NCBI GenBank assembly: GCA_017543415.1
Contig: JAFYGD010000112.1
Location: forward strand, 1-6,312
Direction: 5' to 3'
DNA length: 6,312 nt
Origin: Eubacterium sp.
Lineage (GTDB): Bacteria; Bacillota; Clostridia; Oscillospirales; Acutalibacteraceae
A model generated the notes under the pieces. That model made no database searches and was not told where the DNA came from. It was given only the letters and a program-made list of their open reading frames with translations. A program made the translations under genes and the position numbers. Below, piece by piece: positions 1 through 5,690 of the stretch (the first letter of the stretch is position 1; each line of letters begins with the position of its first letter).

Positions 1-74
1 GGGCGTATAAAACGATAGGCGGAGTAAAAAAGTACTCCGGCTGGAGCGCAAAGAAATCCGTTAAAACGAAATAA
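1..74 (+). CDS. C-terminal end of a secreted protein, probably a fibronectin type III repeat (partial)
   Basis: Only the last 23 complete codons are present. The first full codon is at position 3 and the stop TAA is at 72-74. The tail contains the string YKTIGGVKKYSGWS followed by a lysine-rich end. This resembles the last beta strands of fibronectin type III repeats that close many clostridial extracellular proteins (typically a pattern of Tyr-Lys, Gly-Lys-Lys-Tyr, Ser-x-Trp-Ser, Val-Lys-Thr). The other two plus-strand frames hit stops within the first 20 bases, so this is the only frame that fits. The terminator at 87-110 lies 12 bases after the stop, which supports a real gene end. The function of the whole protein cannot be judged from this fragment, and the Fn3 assignment comes from sequence pattern only. 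Confidence 0.55.
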   Translation, partial: AYKTIGGVKKYSGWSAKKSVKTK

Positions 75-86
75 TAAAACAAATAA

Positions 87-110
87 AAAAGCACCCCGCG
101 GGGTGCTTTT
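87..110. terminator. Bidirectional intrinsic terminator between convergent genes
   Basis: A perfect 16-base palindrome (91-106, GCACCCCGCGGGGTGC) is preceded by an A tract (85-90) and followed by a T tract (107-110, continuing with GTTTTTATTT). On either strand it reads as a GC-rich hairpin followed by U residues. It lies 12 bases beyond the plus-strand stop at 74 and 4 bases beyond the minus-strand stop at 115, so it can end transcription of both converging genes. Confidence 0.9.
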
Positions 111-114
111 GTTT

Positions 115-1506
115 TTATTTAGCCGCCTTTTTCTGGGGACCGTTGTAGCCGTTTTCCTCCTGGAATTTTGCGATTTTATCAATTACGCCGAGTACAACGT
201 CAAAGCCGTTGCCAACCGTTTCGGTTTCAAAGCGGTCGGGCAAATCGCGCCAGGTATGGTAATAATAAGTAAGCATGGGGTTCTGCGCTGCAAAGGTAAC
301 GGATTTGATTCCGGCTCTTGTCATCGGAGTGCTGTCGCAGCCGCCGACGGGGTTGTGAATGCAGTGGTTCTTTGACTTGCTCGGGATTTCAAGCTCGTTA
401 AAGGTATCCTTGAACATCTTTTCAAGGTCCGTATCAAATCGGCAGCCCTGCCAGTCGTCCTTAATTACAACCTCAAAGTAATCCTTATCGGCAACAGAGT
501 CAATGTTGATATTCCATGCGTTTTTGGTAAGCTCGTCGTTTTTGTGCTCGTCGGCAAAAGCCATTGAGCCGCGAAGTCCGCTTTCCTCAGAGCCAACGTT
601 AAGGGCAACTATTCTGCAGTTTTTAGGCGCTTTTTCGGGGTTTTCTTTAAAATACTTGAGCACCTCATAGGAAAGTGCAATACCGGTTGCATTGTCCATA
701 GCACCCCTTGAAGCGTTTTCTTCGTGCGGGTCGTTCCACATTATAACAAAGCAGCAGCCGATTGCCGTAATAACGGGAACAAAATGCATAACAACGAGAA
801 TTCCGTTAAATACGGGGTGTGAATTAAACGCAGCCATCTTCTGTGCGAGCGTACCTACCGTGCCTTCGGCTGCAAACATATTTGCATTCGCCATATCGGT
901 AAGCAGCTGAACAACTCCCATAAACGCAGAGAAAAGCATAATCAGGAAGAAGCATACCGCGCCGAAGCCAACCTTGATATAGGTAATGATAACGCCGATA
1001 ATCGGGTTGTCCCTGTATTTGTAAATGTGCTCGGAATGGCGCCACGTCCAGCTTGTGTCCGTATGGCCGGAAAGAATAATTGTGTAGTCTGCCTTTCCGT
1101 CCTCGGGCTCAAGCACGCCGTAGGAGTTGCGTGAAATCTTCTGCGGGAAGAACATATCAAACCATGTTCTGTAAAGGAAGCAGCTGGTGATAAGCCAGAA
1201 AATTGCAATAAGCGAAAATGCGCCGAGCAAATACCAAAGGCTGTTAATGCTGAAGGCGATAATCGCGCCTATGCTGACAATAGCTCCCGCCCAGCCTGCG
1301 TAGGGAAGTCCGCCGATTCCCGAACGGGGAGAAACCGCAAATTCTTCCTCCTTTGGTGTAATGCCTATAGCCTCAAGCTTATCCTGCATGTAACGGTGGA
1401 ATTTCTTTTCCCCCTCGGAGCCGGGAAGCCTTGAGCCGATTTTAAGCGCCGCGTCACTTACTATTTCGTACGCTTCTTCGGCATATTTTTTGTTTTCTTC
1501 TTTCAT
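115..1506 (-). CDS. M28-family zinc metallopeptidase with four membrane segments
   Basis: A 463-residue protein with the complete M28 (aminopeptidase Y/glutaminyl cyclase-like) metal site. The zinc ligands and catalytic residues appear in order: His148 and Asp150 in SGHTD, the bridging Asp271 in AMDNATG, Glu307 (general base) and Glu308 in GSEESGLRGS, Asp336 in NIDS, and His417 in YYYHTW. The N-terminal GSRLPGSEGE (24-33) is also typical of the family. The product is probably a di-zinc exopeptidase acting on peptides. Hydrophobic stretches at about 67-87, 89-112, 168-200 and 231-257 predict four membrane helices; the last two interrupt the catalytic domain between His148 and Asp271. There is no signal peptide, so the N-terminus and active site probably face the cytoplasm (inference). 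The start is set at the second ATG (1506) because GGAGG sits 8 bases upstream; the ATG at 1539 lies upstream of that site. It is transcribed alone and divergently from pfp. Substrate unknown. Confidence 0.9.
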   Translation of the reverse strand: MKEENKKYAEEAYEIVSDAALKIGSRLPGSEGEKKFHRYMQDKLEAIGITPKEEEFAVSPRSGIGGLPYAGWAGAIVSIGAIIAFSINSLWYLLGAFSLIAIFWLITSCFLYRTWFDMFFPQKISRNSYGVLEPEDGKADYTIILSGHTDTSWTWRHSEHIYKYRDNPIIGVIITYIKVGFGAVCFFLIMLFSAFMGVVQLLTDMANANMFAAEGTVGTLAQKMAAFNSHPVFNGILVVMHFVPVITAIGCCFVIMWNDPHEENASRGAMDNATGIALSYEVLKYFKENPEKAPKNCRIVALNVGSEESGLRGSMAFADEHKNDELTKNAWNINIDSVADKDYFEVVIKDDWQGCRFDTDLEKMFKDTFNELEIPSKSKNHCIHNPVGGCDSTPMTRAGIKSVTFAAQNPMLTYYYHTWRDLPDRFETETVGNGFDVVLGVIDKIAKFQEENGYNGPQKKAAK

Positions 1507-1514
1507 AAACACAA

Positions 1515-1519
1515 CCTCC
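1515..1519 (-). promoter_or_regulatory. Ribosome binding site that fixes the M28 peptidase start
   Basis: The minus strand reads GGAGG here, 8 bases before the ATG at 1506. The in-frame ATG at 1539 would place this site inside the gene and has no purine-rich site of its own. The shorter 463-residue product is therefore preferred over the 474-residue one. Confidence 0.85.
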
Positions 1520-1537
1520 AAGAAAAATTTACAATTC

Positions 1538-1567
1538 ATTTTACCACTTTATTAGGATAAAAAGCAA
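1538..1567 (-). promoter_or_regulatory. Probable promoter of the M28 peptidase gene
   Basis: On the minus strand, TTGCTT (1567-1562) is followed after 18 bases by TAAAAT (1543-1538), which lies 31 bases before the chosen start codon. The -10 matches the sigma-A consensus at five of six positions. The -35 matches only in its TTG and the spacer is one base long, so this is a moderate match. No better pair was seen in the intergenic region. Confidence 0.5.
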
Positions 1568-1580
1568 TAGCTAACTATTG
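1565..1580. promoter_or_regulatory. Dyad symmetry between divergent promoters, possible operator
   Basis: CAATAG and CTATTG form perfect 6-base inverted arms around a 4-base centre (CTAA). The dyad overlaps the -35 of the minus-strand promoter (1562-1567) and the first three bases of the plus-strand -35 (1578-1583). A regulator bound here could affect both directions. This is inferred from position and symmetry only; the arms are short and AT-rich and could arise by chance. Confidence 0.35.
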
Positions 1581-1606
1581 AATATGAGTATTTTTTTTGA
1601 TATAAT
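1578..1606 (+). promoter_or_regulatory. Promoter of the pfp operon
   Basis: TTGAAT (1578-1583) and a perfect TATAAT (1601-1606) are separated by 17 bases. TG at 1598-1599 plus one base gives an extended -10, and the spacer is T-rich. This is close to the sigma-A consensus and predicts transcription starting near 1613, leaving a leader of about 25 bases. That is too short for a riboswitch. Confidence 0.85.
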
Positions 1607-1638
1607 TTAAAAGAAATAATATATTTTGCGGAGACAAT

Positions 1639-2886
1639 ATGATTAAAAATATGATTATCGGCCAGTCGGGAGGACCGACTGCAGTAATTAATTCAAGCCT
1701 TGCCGGAACTGTTGAGTACGCGCTTCAAAGCGAAACAATCGGCAAGGTTTACGGTATGCTAAACGGTATTGAGGGACTGCTTGACAACAATATTATTAAC
1801 CTTACGGAAATGTTTAAAAGCATGCCCCATGAGCTAAACCGTCTTAAGCATTCGCCTGCTATGTTCCTCGGCTCCTGCCGTTTTAAACTAAAAGGCGAGG
1901 AAGAGGAATTCAAACGGATTTTCAGGGTGTTTGACTCTTACAATATCGGATATTTTATCTATATTGGCGGCAACGATTCAATGGATACCGTTAAAAGACT
2001 TTCGGATTATGCAAAGGAGCACGGTATTGATATTAGTATCGTGGGCGTTCCCAAAACCATTGATAACGACCTTGTGGGAATTGACCATTCGCCGGGCTTC
2101 GGCTCCGCTGCAAAGTATATTGCAACCTGCGTGCGCGAGGTTGCTTACGACACGAGCATTTATTCTATTAAATCCGTTCATATTATTGAAGCTATGGGAC
2201 GTGACGCGGGCTGGATTACGGCGGCTTCCGTTCTTGCAAGGCAGGATAATATGACGGCGCCGCATCTTGTTTATCTTCCGGAGGTTCCGTTTTCGGTTGA
2301 AAAGTTCGTTGAGGATGTAAGGAAAAAGCTCAGCGAGCTCAATTCGGTAATAGTTGTTGTTTCCGAAGGAATAAGGGATAAAGACGGCAATTACATTTCC
2401 GCAAGGCAGGACAAGGGCGACGACCTTTTCGGCCACGCAAGGCTAAGCGGAACCGCCGCATATCTTAAAGATGTAATTGAAAGGGAAATCGGATGTAAGG
2501 TACGCGCGCTTGAACCGAGCGTTCTTCAGCGCAGCGCAGGCCACCTTGTTTCGCTTTGCGACGTTAACGAGGCGTTCAACCTCGGCTCCGTTGCGGCAAG
2601 GGCTGCAGAGGAAGGAAACACGGGCGTGTTCTCAACGCTCCGCAGAACCTCCAACAAGCCTTACTGCGTTGAATACGGCCTTGAGGACGTTGCGGTTGTT
2701 GCAAACAGGGAAAAGTTCGTTCCGCGTGAATGGATAAACGAAGAGGGCAACGACGTTACCGAGGAAATGGTAACCTATCTGAAGCCGCTTATAAGGGGCG
2801 TTGCGCAGACTCCGTACAGAGCGGGAATGCCGGACTATATTGACATAAGGCATCTTGACGTGAAGATGCAGAAATATAAAAATTAA
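1639..2886 (+). CDS. pfp: Pyrophosphate-dependent 6-phosphofructokinase
   Basis: A 415-residue cytoplasmic enzyme of the phosphofructokinase family. It interconverts fructose 6-phosphate and fructose 1,6-bisphosphate, the committed step of glycolysis, and probably uses pyrophosphate rather than ATP. Motifs seen are the nucleotide/pyrophosphate loop GQSGGPTAVIN (8-18), GGNDS (110-114), the catalytic PKTIDND (138-144), MGR (186-188) for sugar phosphate binding, and VSEG (241-244). In family terms, an Asp after the GG-x of the second motif and a Lys in PKTIDND mark pyrophosphate users; ATP enzymes carry Gly at both places. The pyrophosphate reaction is reversible, so the enzyme may also serve gluconeogenesis. 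At 415 residues it is longer than the roughly 320 of bacterial ATP enzymes and fits the longer pyrophosphate group. GGAG at 1630-1633 precedes the start by 5 bases. It is the first gene of a probable three-gene operon. The donor is inferred from motifs; the fold is certain. Confidence 0.95.
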   Translation: MIKNMIIGQSGGPTAVINSSLAGTVEYALQSETIGKVYGMLNGIEGLLDNNIINLTEMFKSMPHELNRLKHSPAMFLGSCRFKLKGEEEEFKRIFRVFDSYNIGYFIYIGGNDSMDTVKRLSDYAKEHGIDISIVGVPKTIDNDLVGIDHSPGFGSAAKYIATCVREVAYDTSIYSIKSVHIIEAMGRDAGWITAASVLARQDNMTAPHLVYLPEVPFSVEKFVEDVRKKLSELNSVIVVVSEGIRDKDGNYISARQDKGDDLFGHARLSGTAAYLKDVIEREIGCKVRALEPSVLQRSAGHLVSLCDVNEAFNLGSVAARAAEEGNTGVFSTLRRTSNKPYCVEYGLEDVAVVANREKFVPREWINEEGNDVTEEMVTYLKPLIRGVAQTPYRAGMPDYIDIRHLDVKMQKYKN

Positions 2887-2906
2887 GGGGTAAAAGGGGT
2901 AATATT

Positions 2907-4403
2907 ATGAAAAGGATAACAAAGCTTTTAAGTATTGTGCTTGCTTTTGTTCTTGTTTTTTCAACAAGTTCAGTTGCCTTTGCAAAGGATAAAAGCACAA
3001 CGCCGGTAATAGTTCTTCACGGACTCGGCGGCAGCGATATTTTCCAGTATATGGGAACCGAGGACGAGGTTCAGATTCCGCAGTTCGGTCTTGACGTAAA
3101 GGCTATGGCGGCTGACCAGACTATTCTTGATAACGCGCTCAAGCTGTTTACCGAGGAGCAAACGCCCGATTACGACGCGCTTTTTGAGGCGCTGGGCAAT
3201 TACTTCAAAGGTACTAATATCAACTTTACCAAAAACGGAAACCCGCAAAAGGGACAGGGAATTAACACCTACTGGGAGGAACCGCTTTCAAAGCATAAGG
3301 ATTACCTTACAATGCGTGACTTTTCAATTCCCGTTATTGCCCGTCAGGTTTCTAAAATCATAGGCTCCAAAAACGTTTACGCCTTTAACTACGACTGGCG
3401 CGTTGATATGTGCAAAACCGCTGAAGGACTTAACCATTTTATTAAAGCCGTTAAGAAAAGAACGGGCGCAAAGAAGGTTTCAATCTGCGCGCTTTCGCTC
3501 GGCGGCGCGGTTATGAGCGCATATATGGATAAGTATAAAAAGCAGAACGACGTTGAACGCTATGTGCTTTTAAATCCTGCTTACCTCGGCGCTGATGTTG
3601 CAAGGGCGTTTGAATTTGATTTTCAGACCGATAAAAAGAAGGTGCTGAAGTACCTTAAGAATATGGAGTACGATTTCCAGTCAGGAGATAAGGAAACGCT
3701 GTTCAAGGCTATCTCCGCTATCGGCGAGGTAAGAATTGCCAACGCTCTTGACAATCTTCAGAATGACGTTTTAAGCAAACCGAGAATGCGCAAAAAGTTC
3801 TTCCTTGAGGTGCTTAAGCCATGGATAGGCAATATCCCCGCCTTCTGGGAGGTAATACCCTATTCCGAATTTGACACCTGCGTTAAAAAGATGGTTAAAA
3901 TAGGCTATCTTGATAAAAGCAGCGGGCTTTACAAAAAGATTAAAAGATACCATAAGGTACAGGGAAGGTTTAAGAAAAACCTTAAATATGTTAAGGCTCA
4001 CGGCGCAGAGGTTGCAATTATTGCAAACTACGGCACGGGCGGACTTCCGCTTACCTCAAAATATTCAAACCATTCAGACCTGCTTATTGATACAAAGTAC
4101 GCTTCGGTAGGCGCTACCGTTGCAAAGTACGGCAAAAAGCTCCCTGCCAAAAAGGCAAAGGGAAAGTACGTTTCACCCGATAAGGTAATTAACGCAAAAA
4201 CCTGCGTTCTTCCCAACAACACCTGGTTCATTACGGGTATTATCCACGGACTTTATACCTATGACGGAGACGCCGCAAAGTTTATTGCGCGGCTGACTGC
4301 GGGCAAGGTTAAATGTAATCTCAAAGCAGTTAAAAAGAAATATAAGTATTCGCAGTTCCTTAAGGCGGATAAGGAGCAGAATCTAAAGAACGTTAAAAAA
4401 TAA
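2907..4403 (+). CDS. Secreted LCAT-like lipase/acyltransferase (alpha/beta hydrolase)
   Basis: A 498-residue protein with a clear Sec signal peptide: Lys/Arg at 2-6, a hydrophobic core at 7-19, and probable cleavage after AFA (about residue 26). The mature part starts with the alpha/beta hydrolase strand VIVLHGLGG (34-42), where His38-Gly39 shape the oxyanion hole. The YDWR motif (162-165) is a hallmark of the lecithin:cholesterol acyltransferase (LCAT) family. The nucleophile elbow is ALSLGG (195-200) with Ser197, an AxSxG form as in some Bacillus lipases. The likely acid is Asp391 or Asp395 in SDLLIDTKYAS, and the likely base is His447 in IIHGLY. It probably cleaves or transfers acyl groups of lipids or esters outside the cell; the substrate is unknown. 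Residues 404-420 and 464-498 are very lysine-rich, suggesting attachment to anionic surfaces (inference). AAGGGG (2894-2899) lies 7 bases before the ATG. It begins 20 bases after pfp with no terminator between. Confidence 0.85.
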   Translation: MKRITKLLSIVLAFVLVFSTSSVAFAKDKSTTPVIVLHGLGGSDIFQYMGTEDEVQIPQFGLDVKAMAADQTILDNALKLFTEEQTPDYDALFEALGNYFKGTNINFTKNGNPQKGQGINTYWEEPLSKHKDYLTMRDFSIPVIARQVSKIIGSKNVYAFNYDWRVDMCKTAEGLNHFIKAVKKRTGAKKVSICALSLGGAVMSAYMDKYKKQNDVERYVLLNPAYLGADVARAFEFDFQTDKKKVLKYLKNMEYDFQSGDKETLFKAISAIGEVRIANALDNLQNDVLSKPRMRKKFFLEVLKPWIGNIPAFWEVIPYSEFDTCVKKMVKIGYLDKSSGLYKKIKRYHKVQGRFKKNLKYVKAHGAEVAIIANYGTGGLPLTSKYSNHSDLLIDTKYASVGATVAKYGKKLPAKKAKGKYVSPDKVINAKTCVLPNNTWFITGIIHGLYTYDGDAAKFIARLTAGKVKCNLKAVKKKYKYSQFLKADKEQNLKNVKK

Positions 4404-4416
4404 CAGGCAAACATTT

Positions 4417-4420
4417 GGAG
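4417..4420 (+). promoter_or_regulatory. Ribosome binding site that fixes the S-component start
   Basis: GGAG sits 6 bases before the ATG at 4427. An in-frame TTG at 4415 overlaps this site and has no binding site of its own, so the ATG at 4427 is the better start. Confidence 0.8.
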
Positions 4421-4426
4421 AACAGG

Positions 4427-5509
4427 ATGGCACAGAAGGAAAGTCAGTCAAAATATATCCGAAGCGCTGATTTATACAAAAGAAACCCTAAAAGAAGCGC
4501 TTCCCCAAAAAAGGCTGATAAAAGGAAAGAGCGCGCCGAAAAAAGGGTACATAAAAAAGCGGAATACCGCGAAAGCGTAATTACCCCCGAGCGTGCAAAA
4601 AAAGCTTTTGAAGCGGAGAACAGCACGGCTGAGGAGCTTCCTTCAGGGGAAATCAGCGCAGCCGAAGAGACTCTGACAGATAAAGCCGAGGTTAAGGAGC
4701 GCGTTTCGATTTACGGCAGGGGCTCAACCGAGCAGCTGTTTGAAAACAGGGCGGCGGGTCAGGAACAGATTGAGTTTTTCCATATTGACGCCGCTGAAGA
4801 AAGCGCTGCGGATTACAGAAAGCGTGCCGGTCAGAGGGTCGTTTTCTGTGCAATAGGGCTTGCTGTTGCAACGGTTGTGTTAAGCTTTATCCGTTTGCAC
4901 CTCCCCGTTATTCCGAGCTTCCTTTCGGTTGATTTCAGTATTATTCCCGAATTTCTTGCAGCGGTTGCCTACGGTCCCTTCGTCGGCGTGCTGTTATGCC
5001 TGGTAAAAAACATTGTAAATATAGTTGTTACGCCAAACGCCGCCGTTTCCGACGTTACTGCGGTAGTTTTAGAGGTGACGTTTCTTGTTGTTACCGAGCT
5101 GCTGTACTCCCGTTTAATGAGACCGAAAGAGGACGTGCCGCCGAGGGACAACAGGGGAATCAATATCTTCATAAGCGGAACGGCAGCTGCTGTTGCGGCG
5201 GTTATACCCAATTACTTTATGACCGCATATTTTTCATACCCCACGCTGATTAAGGCGTACAGCTCCGAGTTTTTTAACGAATCCGTTATTACTCAGGCGT
5301 ATCTTAATTCGGCTGAAAGAATACAATCGCACCTGCCGCAGTTATTTAAAGATATTTATGCGCAGGTAACAACGCTTAACAGCGGAATACTTTTAATCAA
5401 CTTACCCATTACCCTTGCAAAGCTTATGCTTGCGGTTGTAATTACAGCAATTCTTTATCCCTTGCTTTCGCCCGTTTTATACTACTGGCGTGAAGAATAT
5501 GACGCATAA
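4427..5509 (+). CDS. RibU-like ECF transporter S-component with long charged N-terminal extension
   Basis: A 360-residue membrane protein. Residues 136-350 match the substrate-binding S-component of energy-coupling factor (ECF) vitamin transporters, closest to the riboflavin-type RibU. Features include AIGLA (142-146, an AxxxA pattern used by S-components to contact EcfT), the stretch around VDFSIIPEF (168-176), YGPFVGV (182-188), LVKNIVN (192-198), and the final helix with INLPITLAKL (314-332 region) ending in LSPVL. Hydrophobic segments lie near 136-155, 170-202 (probably two helices), 206-229, 245-267 and 318-348. Family members are usually about 190-220 residues. The extra N-terminal part (1-130) is hydrophilic, with Lys/Arg dominating 8-60 and Glu/Ala 62-125, and is probably disordered and cytoplasmic. 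Its role is unknown. No EcfA or EcfT gene is nearby, so a shared energising module elsewhere is implied. No FMN riboswitch fits in the 23-base gap upstream. Riboflavin is the likely but unproven substrate. Confidence 0.8.
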   Translation: MAQKESQSKYIRSADLYKRNPKRSASPKKADKRKERAEKRVHKKAEYRESVITPERAKKAFEAENSTAEELPSGEISAAEETLTDKAEVKERVSIYGRGSTEQLFENRAAGQEQIEFFHIDAAEESAADYRKRAGQRVVFCAIGLAVATVVLSFIRLHLPVIPSFLSVDFSIIPEFLAAVAYGPFVGVLLCLVKNIVNIVVTPNAAVSDVTAVVLEVTFLVVTELLYSRLMRPKEDVPPRDNRGINIFISGTAAAVAAVIPNYFMTAYFSYPTLIKAYSSEFFNESVITQAYLNSAERIQSHLPQLFKDIYAQVTTLNSGILLINLPITLAKLMLAVVITAILYPLLSPVLYYWREEYDA

Positions 5510-5515
5510 AACAAT

Positions 5516-5547
5516 GCCTGCGGTTATTATTAACCGCGGGCGTTTTA
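5516..5547 (+). terminator. Intrinsic terminator of the pfp operon
   Basis: An 11-base-pair stem (5516-5526 with 5531-5541, one T-G wobble) carries a TTAT loop and is followed by GTTTTATT. It begins 7 bases after the S-component stop, marks the end of the operon, and separates it from the next gene. Confidence 0.9.
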
Positions 5548-5608
5548 TTATTTATTATACGCTAATAAACACTTTGTAAAAACGGCGCGAAATTTAATAA
5601 AAATACAG

Positions 5609-5637
5609 TTGAATTTATACTTCTGTTGTGCTATAAC
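5609..5637 (+). promoter_or_regulatory. Promoter of the transglutaminase-like gene
   Basis: TTGAAT (5609-5614) and TATAAC (5632-5637) are separated by 17 bases, and TG at 5629-5630 plus one base gives an extended -10. The architecture matches the pfp promoter, including the same -35. Transcription would start near 5644, leaving a leader of about 47 bases. The rest of the 5548-5690 gap shows only AT-rich sequence with no other feature I could support. Confidence 0.75.
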
Positions 5638-5690
5638 ATTTTGTGAACCGTAGCAATACAGGTAATACAGTGCAAAAGGAGATTATTACT

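Noticed and set aside
21..38. Inverted repeat GGAGTA/TACTCC with a 6-base loop
   Set aside because: It lies inside the coding end of the upstream gene and has no T tract after it. The real terminator is at 87-110.
103..375. 90-codon plus-strand open frame antisense to the M28 peptidase end
   Set aside because: It starts inside the terminator palindrome and overlaps conserved zinc-site codons on the other strand. The hydrophobic start comes from T-rich terminator sequence.
1506..1539. Earlier ATG at 1539 as start of the M28 peptidase
   Set aside because: The GGAGG site at 1515-1519 lies downstream of it and correctly spaced for the ATG at 1506. The extra 11 residues do not match the family, and the -10 element overlaps this codon.
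1978..2436. 152-codon minus-strand open frame inside pfp
   Set aside because: It is wholly antisense to a conserved enzyme, has no recognisable domain, and I saw no ribosome binding site or promoter. It is a shadow frame.
4404..4426. Possible FMN riboswitch ahead of the RibU-like gene
   Set aside because: The gap is only 23 bases, far too short for an RFN element, and the gene is transcribed as part of the upstream operon.
4415..4426. TTG at 4415 as start of the S-component
   Set aside because: It overlaps the GGAG site that serves the ATG at 4427.
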